Positions 26,733-34,770 of a stretch of DNA of 64,000 bases are shown piece after piece. The DNA lies in NCBI RefSeq assembly GCF_002860205.1, contig NZ_PGVB01000011.1, positions 1-64,000 of the forward strand, written 5' to 3'. Every line of letters starts with the position of its first letter. Position 1 is the stretch's first letter. The stretch comes from Bacillus sp. T33-2 (GTDB taxonomy: Bacteria; Bacillota; Bacilli; Bacillales; Cytobacillaceae). The translations under genes and the position numbers were made by a program. The notes under the pieces were generated by a model. The model made no database searches, had not been told where the DNA came from, and saw only the letters and a list, made by a program, of their open reading frames with translations.

Positions 26733-26963
26733 TTGTACATGACAGTAAAAGAGACGGCCGAATTCTTGACAATGCCGGTGTCCGACGTGGAAAGCTTAAT
26801 CCGCCAAAAGCGCATTCGTACCATTTTTGATGGGGAGCAGTATTTAATATACAGAGATCAGTTCAATACCCATTTCAGACAAATGGAAAAATACAAGAAA
26901 CTGGTGGAAGAAGTGCTCAATGAACCAATTCCGGAGGATCCGGACATCAAGGATGAGGATTAA
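26733..26963 (+). CDS. Excisionase-family (MerR-like wHTH) small DNA-binding protein
   Basis: The start is TTG at 26733, ten bases after AGAGGAG; ATG at 26739 is too far from that site. The 76-residue product begins with a helix-turn-helix like those of phage excisionases (MTVKETAEFLTMPVSDVESL, then RQKRIRTIFDGEQYLIYRDQF as the wing), followed by an acidic tail (EPIPEDPDIKDED). Chromosomal proteins of this kind in Bacillus are solitary regulators of unknown target. It diverges from the dehydrogenase gene. No integrase is adjacent; the recombinase at 28953 is 2 kb away behind khtTU. Confidence 0.75.
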   Translation: MYMTVKETAEFLTMPVSDVESLIRQKRIRTIFDGEQYLIYRDQFNTHFRQMEKYKKLVEEVLNEPIPEDPDIKDED

Positions 26964-27012
26964 CAATCGGTCAGGTTGAAAGGGCTGGTCTTTGATTCAG
27001 GCGAAATAGCGT

Positions 27013-27125
27013 TTCGCTTAATTACTACCCGTTTTCGCTTAATTATCGGTTTTTTCGCTTAAATAAATGGCGATTTCGCTTAATAATTGAATTTATCGCT
27101 TAATCATGCATGTTTTTCGCTTAAT
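27013..27125. repeat. Second TTCGCTTAAT array, 20-21 bp spacing
   Basis: Cores start at 27013, 27034, 27054, 27075, 27095 (ATCGCTTAAT) and 27116: spacings 21, 20, 21, 20 and 21 bp. Core and spacing match the 4001-4114 array, also with six copies. It lies between convergent genes, 50 bp after the stop at 26963. Confidence 0.9.
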
Positions 27126-27140
27126 TATTTCCACAGGAAA

Positions 27141-27170
27141 GGGACAGACCTTTCGGCGAAGATCTGTCCC
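27141..27170 (-). terminator. Terminator of khtU, REP-like stem
   Basis: GGGACAGA (27141-27148) pairs with TCTGTCCC (27163-27170). On the minus strand it is followed by TTTCC, nine bases past the khtU stop. The GGGACAG stem resembles common Bacillaceae REP motifs. Confidence 0.6.
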
Positions 27171-27178
27171 GCATCCCG

Positions 27179-28396
27179 TCAAGCCTGTCCAACTTCCTTT
27201 TTCGGTCGGCTGCTCCACTTGAATATTTTATTTAAAAACTGGTAAATATTTTTTGATTCCCTTGTGAGCAACGGACCTAAAATGGCGAGGATCAGTACAT
27301 ATAGCGCGGAGAAAGGTTTCAAGATTGGCATCAGGCCGCCTGCCATGCCCAAGTTTGCCATGATGATCGAAAATTCCCCGCGTGATACAATGGTAAGACC
27401 GATATTTGCCGAGGCTTTATGTGACAATCCGGCTCTCCTGCCGGCGATCATGCCAGCAATAAAATTCCCCAGAATTGTGAGAATCACCGCCCCCAGAGTG
27501 ATCCAAACGGCCCCGCCAAGGGAGAATGGATCAATGCTCAAGCCGAAGCTGAAGAAAAAGATGGCCCCGAAAAAGTCCCTGAATGGGACAACAAGATGCT
27601 CGATCCGGTCGCTGTGCTCGGTCTCCGAAAAAACAAGACCAAGCAGAAGGGCGCCGATTGCTTCCGCCACATGGATGGTTTCAGAAAACCCCGCAATAAA
27701 GAATAATGAGGCAAACACCACGATAATGAAGACTTCCTGAGAGGAGATATCCAAAAGTTTATTTAACAATGGGGTCGCCTTCCTTGCCGCAATGAAAAAT
27801 AGCAGCATATATACGAGCGCAATCAGGACTGAGGAAATCGTGCCAGCCAATGTCGTGGAATTGCCAAGTACGAGCCCCGATACAATCGAAAGGTATACAG
27901 CCAGGAAAATATCCTCAAACATGATAATTCCCAGAATCAATTCAGTTTCTTTATTTCCGGTTCTCCGTAAATCAACGAGCACCTTTGCCACGATGGCGCT
28001 GGATGAGATCGTAATGATGCCTGCCAAAATAAGAATCTCCAGCAGCGGAAAGCCGATCAGAAAACCGTACAACAGGCCCAGGGTAAAGTTGATCGCGATG
28101 TAAATCGTCCCCCCGGTAATAATGGATCTTCCCGACTTAATCAGTTTCTTTATCGAGAACTCCAAGCCGAGATAAAAGAGCAGAAACAAAACGCCAATCC
28201 TGCCAAGAAAAGCAATGATTTCGTCACTGTGGATAAACCGTAGATCGATGACACCGATTTTCGGGGCGTGTGGCCCGACAATCATTCCCAGGATAATGAG
28301 AAAAGGGATAATGGAGAAATTGAACCTGCCCGCAAGGACTGCCGCGATGGCAACCAAAACTAATGCTGTTCCAACCTCGAGGACTAAGTGATCCAT
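27179..28396 (-). CDS. khtU: K+/H+ antiporter subunit KhtU
   Basis: 405 residues, a monovalent cation:proton antiporter-2 (KefB/CPA2) with about 12-13 helices. Conserved elements include LVDLRRTGNKETELILGIIM and the LGLEFSIKKLIKSGR loop, plus AEAIGALLLGLVFSETE in the ion path. Its length, and its pairing with a TrkA_C protein three bases upstream, match B. subtilis KhtTU, a K+ efflux system linked to methylglyoxal and alkaline stress. Unlike KefC it carries no C-terminal NAD-binding domain; regulation is supplied by KhtT. A khtS equivalent was not seen. Confidence 0.88.
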   Translation of the reverse strand: MDHLVLEVGTALVLVAIAAVLAGRFNFSIIPFLIILGMIVGPHAPKIGVIDLRFIHSDEIIAFLGRIGVLFLLFYLGLEFSIKKLIKSGRSIITGGTIYIAINFTLGLLYGFLIGFPLLEILILAGIITISSSAIVAKVLVDLRRTGNKETELILGIIMFEDIFLAVYLSIVSGLVLGNSTTLAGTISSVLIALVYMLLFFIAARKATPLLNKLLDISSQEVFIIVVFASLFFIAGFSETIHVAEAIGALLLGLVFSETEHSDRIEHLVVPFRDFFGAIFFFSFGLSIDPFSLGGAVWITLGAVILTILGNFIAGMIAGRRAGLSHKASANIGLTIVSRGEFSIIMANLGMAGGLMPILKPFSALYVLILAILGPLLTRESKNIYQFLNKIFKWSSRPKKEVGQA

Positions 28397-28399
28397 TCA

Positions 28400-28897
28400 C
28401 TAATCACCTCGCTCATTCGAAAGTAGTTCTTTTATTAACCGCTTTAATTCCGCCCTCTCCCCGGAAAGAACAAGTGTGTCACCTTCATGGATGACAGCTT
28501 CCGGGCCTGGGCTTAATAATTTTTTGAGGTTCCTTTTCAGGATGGCAATGACTGTGACATTGTAGTTGTTTCGAATGTCGATATCACCAATGCTTTTCCT
28601 CGCTGCTTTCGCTCCGGGTTCCACTTTGAACCATTCAATGGATAATCCTTCAAGCGCCATTTCTATTGTTTCAAGAGCCTGAGGTTTATAAACTATACCG
28701 CCCAGTATTGCCGCCAGCTGCCGCGACTCGGCATCATTGAAGATAACACTGGAAATACTTTCTTCATGATCTTCATCAAAGTGGTACATTTCTCTGCGCC
28801 CGTCATCATGAATGACAATTACGACTTTTTCGTTATTGCGGGTAACGAGTTCAAATTTCCTGCCGATGCCAGGCAGATCGATTTCTCTGATATTCAT
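28400..28897 (-). CDS. khtT: Regulatory subunit KhtT (RCK_C/TrkA_C)
   Basis: 165 residues. The N-terminal half is a small KhtT-specific domain (DLPGIGRKFELVTRNNEKVV, then HFDEDHEESISSVIF). The C-terminal half is a TrkA_C domain (IRNNYNVTVIAILKRN, then GDTLVLSGERAELKRL) that in KhtT binds cyclic di-AMP and gates the antiporter. It sits first in the operon, with AAGGAGGAATATT upstream, and its stop is three bases from khtU, indicating translational coupling. It is peripheral on the cytoplasmic face. The c-di-AMP link is family knowledge, not visible here. Confidence 0.88.
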   Translation of the reverse strand: MNIREIDLPGIGRKFELVTRNNEKVVIVIHDDGRREMYHFDEDHEESISSVIFNDAESRQLAAILGGIVYKPQALETIEMALEGLSIEWFKVEPGAKAARKSIGDIDIRNNYNVTVIAILKRNLKKLLSPGPEAVIHEGDTLVLSGERAELKRLIKELLSNERGD

Positions 28898-28952
28898 TTT
28901 TAATATTCCTCCTTAAAATGGATGATAATTGGGCTCTTGGCTTTGGGGCGGA

Positions 28953-29519
28953 CTACAGGTTAACGTCAATAATCGGCGTGTTGGAATCTTCCTTTGAAAT
29001 TCCTAGATATTTCATTGTTTCAGAGGGGGTAGCATGATGAAAATGTTTTTGGATGAGGGAGATGGAAACGCCTTTTTTATAGGCATGATAGCCAAAAGTC
29101 TTCCGCATTGAAGTTGCCCCATATTTTCCTTCAATCCCCAGTGCGTCAACAGCCTGATGGATGATCCGGTGGGCCTGCTGCCGGCTTATAGGCTGTTTTG
29201 TTTTCGCGGAAAGGAACAAAAAATCATCAGCCGTCAGTCCCGTGCTGGAAATGTAGTGTTTCAGGGCAGTTCTTGTTTTTGCATTCAAATATATTTGTCT
29301 GTCTCGCGAGTCATCTGTCGGAGGTAGCAGGCAGTATGATTTGATCTGGTTTTCCTTATCAAGCACGTCACTGACTTTCAGTTGAAGCATCTGGCCTATT
29401 TTCAGGCCGGTGTTGATTCCGAGCACGAATAGTACATAATCCCGGTCAGAGTGATTTTTTAAGTACTTCTTGATAGCGTTTATGTGTTTTATATCTTTGA
29501 ATGCTTCAACATATTCCAT
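28953..29519 (-). CDS. Small tyrosine recombinase-like protein, catalytic Arg replaced
   Basis: 188 residues, only the catalytic domain of the phage-integrase family; there is no core-binding domain. The fold motifs are clear: FVLGINTGLKIGQMLQLKVS (box I), QQAHRIIHQAVDALG, TSMRKTFGYHAYKKG (box II) and a final MKYLGIS Tyr. The box I Arg (usually TGLRxSE) is Lys, and the box II His-x-x-Arg is Ser-x-x-Arg-like (TSMRK), so full strand-exchange activity is doubtful. Solitary proteins like this are common in Bacillus chromosomes. No att-like repeats are visible nearby. The Shine-Dalgarno is AGAGGGG. Confidence 0.8.
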   Translation of the reverse strand: MEYVEAFKDIKHINAIKKYLKNHSDRDYVLFVLGINTGLKIGQMLQLKVSDVLDKENQIKSYCLLPPTDDSRDRQIYLNAKTRTALKHYISSTGLTADDFLFLSAKTKQPISRQQAHRIIHQAVDALGIEGKYGATSMRKTFGYHAYKKGVSISLIQKHFHHATPSETMKYLGISKEDSNTPIIDVNL

Positions 29520-29787
29520 CCATGATCCCCTCTTGATTAATGTAACTTAAATATATAATAACATAGAATTATGTTACTTAGCAAATTAGTGTATGTATAA
29601 TGGCCGATCACAACCTGAAAAATGGGGTATTGAGAAAGAGTTTTAGCTATATTTGTTCTGCACAAGGTTCTTCGATGGTTCTCACAGTTCTGGTTTTCAA
29701 CGACAAAGGCTGACACAATTGTGAACGGCTCCTCTACATAAGCGAGAGGCAGTGCCAGCCCAATTGGTCAGCCTATTAACAGAGTAA

Positions 29788-29955
29788 TTAAGAATTTCGA
29801 TTTTTGGTTGGTGCAGTTTTATTGAGCACTGTTCCTTCACTTGAAAATTCCGTATCGGCTTTCCCTGCGGCGCCGCCTTGCGCGCCAATCCCGCCTGTAT
29901 TCCTGTCCTGTTTAAAATTACCAGCATTTGAGTTGGTACGTTTTTGGTTAGCCAT
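29788..29955 (-). CDS. sspE: Gamma-type small acid-soluble spore protein
   Basis: 55 residues from ATG 29955, with GGAGGTGATG upstream. It starts MANQKRTNSNAGNFKQ and is rich in Asn, Gln, Gly and Lys, with no Cys or Trp. TEFSSEGT contains the conserved site where the GPR protease cuts gamma-type SASP during germination. B. subtilis SspE is longer with two repeats; this has one TEFxSE site, so it is a single-repeat version. It serves as a spore amino acid reserve. A SigG promoter is expected but not confidently located. Confidence 0.8.
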   Translation of the reverse strand: MANQKRTNSNAGNFKQDRNTGGIGAQGGAAGKADTEFSSEGTVLNKTAPTKNRNS

Positions 29956-30121
29956 CTACATCACCTCCACACATTAATTTGTCCTGGAAGTCATGTTCTT
30001 ATTTGTTTTTTCCGTGAGCTTCAGCTTGGGTAGTCAGATCCAGAGTATGCGTAGGTCGCCTTGTCCTTCACCGTCAAGAGATTTTTAACAAAAAATTCTT
30101 ATATAATTTGAAAGATTTTGC

Positions 30122-30127
30122 TATAAT
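30122..30127 (+). promoter_or_regulatory. -10 box (TATAAT) before the cobalamin leader
   Basis: TATAAT at 30122-30127 lies directly before the riboswitch; a TTGAAA at 30108 is too close to be its -35. A second TATAAT occurs at 30102. Confidence 0.4.
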
Positions 30128-30134
30128 AAATCGA

Positions 30135-30340
30135 GATTTATAAACGGATGATGTAACGCGGAATCCAGTGAGAATCTGGAGCTGTCCCCGCAACTGTGAG
30201 ACTAGTGCCTGCAATTTGCTAGTCGAAGCCAGATACGCCTGCATCTTCTTGATTAAGTCGGTATCCTTCGAGGTAAAGGACGGCTTGGTACATAACAACT
30301 GTATCAGGTGTCCCTCTGTCTCTTAGGCAGGGGGACTTTT
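30135..30340 (+). promoter_or_regulatory. Cobalamin riboswitch with terminator
   Basis: The leader contains the conserved aptamer core GGAATCCAGTGAGAATCTGG followed by AGCTGTCCCCGCAACTGTGA (30160-30199), and a B12 box-like GAAGCCAGATACGCCTGC (30225-30242). A terminator stem, GTCCCTCTG/CAGGGGGAC with TTTTA (30310-30340), follows. Adenosylcobalamin binding would therefore stop transcription into the downstream three genes, making them cobalamin-repressed. Confidence 0.92.
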
Positions 30341-30375
30341 ACTTAGGGAGAGAAAAGTGAAAAGGGAGAAGAGAA

Positions 30376-31728
30376 ATGAAGAGAAGATTGATCAAAGCAT
30401 TATTTTTATCAACTGCTTTAGCTCTGGCTATTCCATTCAGCGCCGCTGCATCTGTCAATGTCACCAATGATATTGACCTGACAAGCGCAAGATACAAGGC
30501 TGATACATTGAACTCCGACTTCGTAGTTGCGGCATTGGCCAAGCAAGGCAAGCTTACACAAGCTGAAAAAGATGCCTATCTTGGCAAATTAAAGGCAAGG
30601 ATCAGTGCTGGGAACATGAACGTATCTACTCTGGCAAAAACGATCATTGCTCTGCGCGCGGTTGGTGCGGATCCGACTAATATTGAAGGCCAGCACCTTG
30701 TCAAACAGTTATATGAACAAACGGCTGACAAGACAATCTATGATTATGCTTATGCACTCATTGCTTTAGATACTGCTGATTACACTGTCCCTTCAGATGC
30801 TGGTTACTCGCGGGAAGCGCTGGTAGCAAAAATAGTGGCAGCAGACAATGAAACAACTGGAGGCTGGGGGTACGGTGGTTCTGCCTCGGCGCCGGATGTT
30901 GATACGACTGGAATGGTTCTCGCCTCTTTAGCCGATCATTTGAATAAACCTGAGGTTGATGCAGCGGTTGATAAAGCTGTCTCATACTTGAAGGGAGAGA
31001 TGAAGGATAATGGTGGTTTTGACAACTACGGCGTTAATTCAATGACAACTGCACAGGCATTGATCGGTCTAACATCAGTGGGGATTGATCCGACAGCGGG
31101 TGATTTCACGGTAAGGGGTAACAATCCAGTCACACACGTGCTGACTTACCGTACTGGTGATGGCTTATTTAAATGGCTATCCACAGATACTGCCGGTAAT
31201 GCGTTTGCTACAGAACAGGTTTTTCAAGGCTTGGTCGCATATGATGCCTTTACTAAAGGAGATACACTTTATCAATTCGATTTTCCTAAAGCGGGCGAAC
31301 CAGCACCACAAGAACCTGGTCCAACACAGCCTCCGGTTGCAAGTCCGGTGATAGATAACCAGAACACCAACAATAATACAAATAACAACACCGTCACGGT
31401 CACTGTACCGGCAAACGGCGATTTTTCACAGCTGCCTGTAAGTGAGACGGTAAAAGAAACGATCAAAGAGATCATTACAAATAATATAACAACCAATACT
31501 GTAACTTCTGGATCCGCAAATGGCTCCCAGCCGCAAATCATCGTTGTCCAGCAGACACCGGAAGGCGAAATGAAACAATTAAGCACGACCACTAAGCCAG
31601 TAGTGACAGAAGTGAAAACGGAAACGACAGGATGGACAGTTGATCTTAAAGACCTGGGAATTGGTTTAGGAAGTATTGGCCTTGGCACATTAGGATTATT
31701 TTTAAGAAGAAAGTTTTTAGGTGCTTAA
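30376..31728 (+). CDS. Secreted alpha/alpha-barrel protein, intrinsic-factor-like alpha domain, C-terminal anchor
   Basis: A 450-residue surface protein. A signal peptide (1-25, AAA/ASV region) is followed by residues ~30-305, an array of helical pairs with prenyltransferase/squalene-cyclase-like repeats: DYAYALIALDTADY, GGWGYGG, DVDTTGMVLASLADH, GGFDNYGVNSMTTAQALIGL and ATEQVFQGLVAYDAF. This is the alpha6/alpha6 barrel fold shared with the alpha domain of intrinsic factor and transcobalamin. A Pro/Asn/Thr-rich stalk (~310-420) leads to a hydrophobic C-terminus with an Arg-rich stop (LGTLGLFLRRKF); no LPXTG is seen. Being under the cobalamin riboswitch strongly suggests B12 capture at the cell surface; binding is inferred. 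Confidence 0.8.
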   Translation: MKRRLIKALFLSTALALAIPFSAAASVNVTNDIDLTSARYKADTLNSDFVVAALAKQGKLTQAEKDAYLGKLKARISAGNMNVSTLAKTIIALRAVGADPTNIEGQHLVKQLYEQTADKTIYDYAYALIALDTADYTVPSDAGYSREALVAKIVAADNETTGGWGYGGSASAPDVDTTGMVLASLADHLNKPEVDAAVDKAVSYLKGEMKDNGGFDNYGVNSMTTAQALIGLTSVGIDPTAGDFTVRGNNPVTHVLTYRTGDGLFKWLSTDTAGNAFATEQVFQGLVAYDAFTKGDTLYQFDFPKAGEPAPQEPGPTQPPVASPVIDNQNTNNNTNNNTVTVTVPANGDFSQLPVSETVKETIKEIITNNITTNTVTSGSANGSQPQIIVVQQTPEGEMKQLSTTTKPVVTEVKTETTGWTVDLKDLGIGLGSIGLGTLGLFLRRKFLGA

Positions 31729-31729
31729 T

Positions 31730-32431
31730 ATGAAATGGAAGACTAAAGGACTCGACCTGCTGGCAATCATTGTAATCCTTGTTGGAGTGGGCTTAGCGGT
31801 TCTATCATTGGAAACTCCGAAAAAGACGGTCACGACCGTAACAGAGCAAATGCGGCAAACGGCAGAAGAGCAAATTAATGCTAATTCAGAAGAAAAACAA
31901 GAGTCAAAGAGCGAAGAGAATAAGGAAGCAGCCGCCCAACCGAGCGAGGCTGCTTCCACTTCTTCTCCTGACTCGAAGACAGTACAGGCTAACACATCAG
32001 CCCCTGCAAAGGAGACGAAGACTTCCAAGACTACGACAAGTTCTGCTCCGGCAGCCACAACAAACACAACGCAGCCGGCTGCTAATCAGGAGGCTGCTGC
32101 TCCTAAAGAAGAGCCTAAGCAGAAGGTTGTTTATGTGTCAGTGAAAGGCTATGATGGCTTCTCGGTTGGTAAAACTGAAGTACCGTTTAAGGAAGGCGCC
32201 ACTGCGTTTACTGTATTGAAGGACCTTGCAGATTTAAAGAAATTTTCCCTCGATTACATGGGCTCTGGAAGATTCCTTTATGTGCAGGGCATCAATGGCC
32301 AAATGGAGAAGGACAAAGGCGCCCTAAGCGGCTGGATTTACACTGTGAACGGCAATAACTCAAACAAGTCTGCGGGAGATTTCGATATTAAAGAAGGAGA
32401 TGTAATTGAGTGGATCTACAAGGAGAGTTAA
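31730..32431 (+). CDS. Membrane-anchored DUF4430 protein, intrinsic-factor-like beta domain
   Basis: The start is ATG 31730 (AGGTG six bases upstream), two bases past the stop of the previous gene; GTG 31721 is less likely. 233 residues: an N-terminal signal-anchor helix (8-24), a long Ala/Thr/Ser/Glu-rich linker (~25-130), then DUF4430 at about 138-233 with its hallmark pattern: GATAFTVLKDLA, YVQGINGQMEKDKGALSGW, IYTVNGN, KEGDVIEWIY. DUF4430 corresponds to the beta domain that caps cobalamin in intrinsic factor and transcobalamin. Together with the preceding barrel protein it would reconstitute both halves as separate chains. The role in B12 binding is inference from fold and riboswitch. Confidence 0.8.
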   Translation: MKWKTKGLDLLAIIVILVGVGLAVLSLETPKKTVTTVTEQMRQTAEEQINANSEEKQESKSEENKEAAAQPSEAASTSSPDSKTVQANTSAPAKETKTSKTTTSSAPAATTNTTQPAANQEAAAPKEEPKQKVVYVSVKGYDGFSVGKTEVPFKEGATAFTVLKDLADLKKFSLDYMGSGRFLYVQGINGQMEKDKGALSGWIYTVNGNNSNKSAGDFDIKEGDVIEWIYKES

Positions 32432-33012
32432 GGAAAGCAGTCAGGCTGCCCAAGGGTCTCATCACTTCTCCGCAGGGGATCGCCATCATTGCGGTCCTGG
32501 TCGGCATTTGTGCCATATCAAGAATTTATCTGCAATTCCTGCCGAACATCAAGCCTGTAACCTCAATTGTAATCCTTACAGTTTTAGTGTTTGGCTGGAG
32601 GTTTGGAACGATTGTTGCTGTCCTTACTGTTTGTGTTTCAAACATGATATTGGGGTGGGGCATATGGTCTGTGGGCCAGATTGTGGCGTGGGGGTTTGTC
32701 GCAACCCTTACTTATTTGCTGGCACCATTCTTTAGAAGAACTCCAATGGTCGTAACAGCGGGCTACGCAGCATTATGCGGCTATATATTTGGATTCATCA
32801 TTTCACAGCACGCCTTCATATACGGAGGGCTAAGTGGCTTTTTAACCTACTACATGGCTGGTCTCTGGTTTGATACGATGCATGCCGTCGGCAACTTTTT
32901 CTTTTATTTAATCTGTGCACCTGTATTAGGCAAAATCATGATCACACAAAGAGCCAGAATGGTTGATTACCATCATTCCCGCTATATGAGAAGAGCGAAA
33001 GAGAGCGCGTAA
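32410..33012 (+). CDS. ECF transporter S component, probably for cobalamin
   Basis: 200 residues from GTG 32410, which overlaps the DUF4430 gene by 22 bp and has GAAGGAGAT nine bases upstream, so translation is coupled. It has about six helices, with an S-component-like start (IIAVLVGICAISRIYLQFLP) and IKPVTSIVILTVLVFGWRFG, then a GYIFGFI and FDTMHAVGNFFFYLI region. S components bind the vitamin and dock on the shared EcfAA'T energy module, which is encoded elsewhere. The riboswitch implies cobalamin or a precursor (CbrT-like); direct family assignment is not certain. A terminator overlaps the stop. Confidence 0.82.
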   Translation: MDLQGELRKAVRLPKGLITSPQGIAIIAVLVGICAISRIYLQFLPNIKPVTSIVILTVLVFGWRFGTIVAVLTVCVSNMILGWGIWSVGQIVAWGFVATLTYLLAPFFRRTPMVVTAGYAALCGYIFGFIISQHAFIYGGLSGFLTYYMAGLWFDTMHAVGNFFFYLICAPVLGKIMITQRARMVDYHHSRYMRRAKESA

Positions 33013-33038
33013 AAACCCGCTCTCTTTCGATTTTTTTC
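32996..33038 (+). terminator. Terminator of the cobalamin operon
   Basis: CGAAAGAGAGCG (32996-33007) pairs with CGCTCTCTTTCG (33018-33029), followed by ATTTTTTT. The stem includes the last codons of the S-component gene. Confidence 0.85.
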
Positions 33039-33098
33039 GGCAGTTCTGTGAGCTGCAACATTCATCACAGCCTTGCGAGCAATGCTGTACCTAGCCTG

Positions 33099-33320
33099 TT
33101 ATCGTTTTTTCTTTTTGGACAGATCTGCAATTGTTTGTTTCTTTTTGGAGACGGTTTCCAAAACAAGGTGCACATGAAAAACATTTTCCTCAATAAGATT
33201 TACGGCGGAAACTTTGGCCTTTCGTCCTTTAATTCGTAATTCGTCACCGACTGCTGGAGCTTGATTGCGGAACTGACTCAACAAAACATTCTTATTTTCA
33301 ATAAAATGCACGACAACCAT
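33099..33320 (-). CDS. Small basic protein with KOW-like segment, 73 residues
   Basis: ATG at 33320 with AGGTGAG just upstream. The middle reads AVGDELRIKGRKAKVSAVN, like the beta-strand/loop pattern of small SH3/KOW-type RNA- or protein-binding barrels, and the C-terminus is a run of Lys (DLSKKKKR). There is no signal or membrane helix. No named family is recognised. It is monocistronic, convergent with the cobalamin operon. Confidence 0.6.
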   Translation of the reverse strand: MVVVHFIENKNVLLSQFRNQAPAVGDELRIKGRKAKVSAVNLIEENVFHVHLVLETVSKKKQTIADLSKKKKR

Positions 33321-33575
33321 AGTCTCACCTATTTCATTAGTTCTTTGTTACAGCCCTTCTATAAAAATATTTATACATGGCCTCAAGTAGACTTATTATT
33401 TTTCATACATCCTGACAAATTAGCTGCCAGCCATGGTGTCTTTTGGTTATTTCGTAACATGGCCATGCGGAAAACATAAGCAGAGCCCTATTTTTTTACC
33501 ATCAATCAAATCTTAATCTCATCAGGCTCATTCCTTCTGGTCATAATAAAAAATAAAATCAAAAGGATGAGAGAT

Positions 33576-33890
33576 ATGCCACGGAAGTCTGCGCAGATTA
33601 CCGCAGTGCCTGATAAGGAAAACAATGAGACATTGCCTGATGAAAAACATGATGAAGTGGAACAGCTAAATCGTATGCTCGCTGCGGTGCTGAATTATTT
33701 GTCGGATGATGAAGTAGAGGAGATTGATATCGAATACCTTCTCGACCATACAGAAGGTCTCCGGCAATGGTGGGATCAATATCGAGAAAGGAACAGAAAC
33801 GATATTGAAAAGGAAATTCAGGAATCCCTCGGTGGACTATCCTTAAAGGATCTCGAAAGCATCCGCGAAAAGATAAAAGATCTTAAATAA
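33576..33890 (+). CDS. Acidic helical protein of unknown function, 104 residues
   Basis: ATG at 33576 is chosen over ATG 33567 because AAGGA (33563-33567) is eight bases upstream. The N-terminal ~30 residues are disordered and Glu/Asp-rich; the rest is helical (HDEVEQLNRMLAAVLNYLSD, then LRQWWDQYRERNRNDIEKEI and a terminal LESIREKIKDLK). No family is recognised. There is no terminator of its own except the REP-like hairpin half that follows. Confidence 0.55.
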   Translation: MPRKSAQITAVPDKENNETLPDEKHDEVEQLNRMLAAVLNYLSDDEVEEIDIEYLLDHTEGLRQWWDQYRERNRNDIEKEIQESLGGLSLKDLESIREKIKDLK

Positions 33891-33892
33891 GA

Positions 33893-33932
33893 AGTACAGG
33901 GACGGTTCTTTTGCTTCCATGAGACATGCTTT
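33893..33932. repeat. REP-like fragment (GGGACGGTTCT motif)
   Basis: ACAGGGACGGTTCTTTTGCT then TCCATGAGACATGC follows the stop at 33890. GGGACGGTTCT is a motif I associate with REP elements mobilised by RAYT transposases in Firmicutes. Only one arm is present, with no second copy to form a hairpin. Confidence 0.45.
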
Positions 33933-34053
33933 AAATATTAAGTCTGGATGATGTGAAGGTTTTGGAGGTGCTATGAGAGAGGTCAGAATGCAGCGTGGAC
34001 CTGAGCGAATAAAAAAGCCTCTTTTCACAGGAAAGGAGGCAGTTATTAAGACT

Positions 34054-34548
34054 TTAATTAACAGGCTGGCAGCATAAATTCCCTTCGCCTTTTTCAAGAG
34101 CAGACTTTAAACTGCTAAGAACCTGTGACCAGGCCATCTCGTGCCATTGAAATGCTTCTGACCAGCTATCGCCCTCTTTAAATCCGGTATGCTCTAGGCT
34201 CACCTTGCCTGTTTGTTCATCAATTCCAGCAAATTTTACCTTCACAACAGTCAAGTTGCTTTCCTGATTCATAAAGTCCGCGAATTGATCAGGGCCTTTC
34301 CATGTAAAATGCAATTCTTTTTCTGGAACAATCTTCGTTATTATGCAGCCTTTCGTATTCATTCCAGCTTTATTTCCCGGTACAAAAAACAACTCAAAAG
34401 GGCCGCCCTCTCTAGGCTCCACAACCGTTTCCGGAGCAAACCATTCAGCAACCCGATCAGAAATCGTCCAAGCATGCCAAACAAGATTCAATGGTGCATT
34501 AATTATTACTTCCTTAGCAATTACTTTGTTTTCCGAAGCAGTATTCAA
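34054..34548 (-). CDS. SRPBCC/AHSA1-domain protein
   Basis: 164 residues from TTG 34548, with AGGAGGGGG upstream. It is a START-like (AHSA1) fold: IAKEVIINAPLNLVWHAWT for the first strand and helix, RVAEWFAPETVVEPREGGPF for the conserved WF patch, FTWKGPDQF, and a C-terminal WSQVLSSLKSALEKGEG helix. The family covers polyketide-cyclase-like and Hsp90-cochaperone-like hydrophobic-ligand binders; the ligand here is unknown. It often pairs with an ArsR regulator, but none is visible here. Confidence 0.85.
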   Translation of the reverse strand: MNTASENKVIAKEVIINAPLNLVWHAWTISDRVAEWFAPETVVEPREGGPFELFFVPGNKAGMNTKGCIITKIVPEKELHFTWKGPDQFADFMNQESNLTVVKVKFAGIDEQTGKVSLEHTGFKEGDSWSEAFQWHEMAWSQVLSSLKSALEKGEGNLCCQPVN

Positions 34549-34770
34549 AAAACCCCCTCCTAAGTAATATTTTTCAAATTAATAGTACCATAATTAACAG
34601 TAATTAAAACAAGAATATTCAGATTAATATTCTATACAAGTGTACTACCGGCAATCAAATTGCCACCTTATGCTTTTTTAGAACTTTATCGAATGTATTA
34701 AGGATGAATTTTTATATGATTTAATTAGGAGAAAATGGTTGTAAAAGAACTAAAATAAAGGAGCCAGGAC

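Noticed and set aside
27264-27740. 158-residue frame antisense to khtU
   Set aside because: Complement of membrane-helix codons; no supporting start signal.
26733-29519. Integrated mobile element spanning the excisionase-like gene and the recombinase
   Set aside because: The genes between are khtTU, the two end genes are oppositely oriented, and no att repeats, tRNA or phage genes were found.
30074-30298. 74-residue minus-strand frame
   Set aside because: Lies wholly over the cobalamin riboswitch, which explains the conservation of this sequence.
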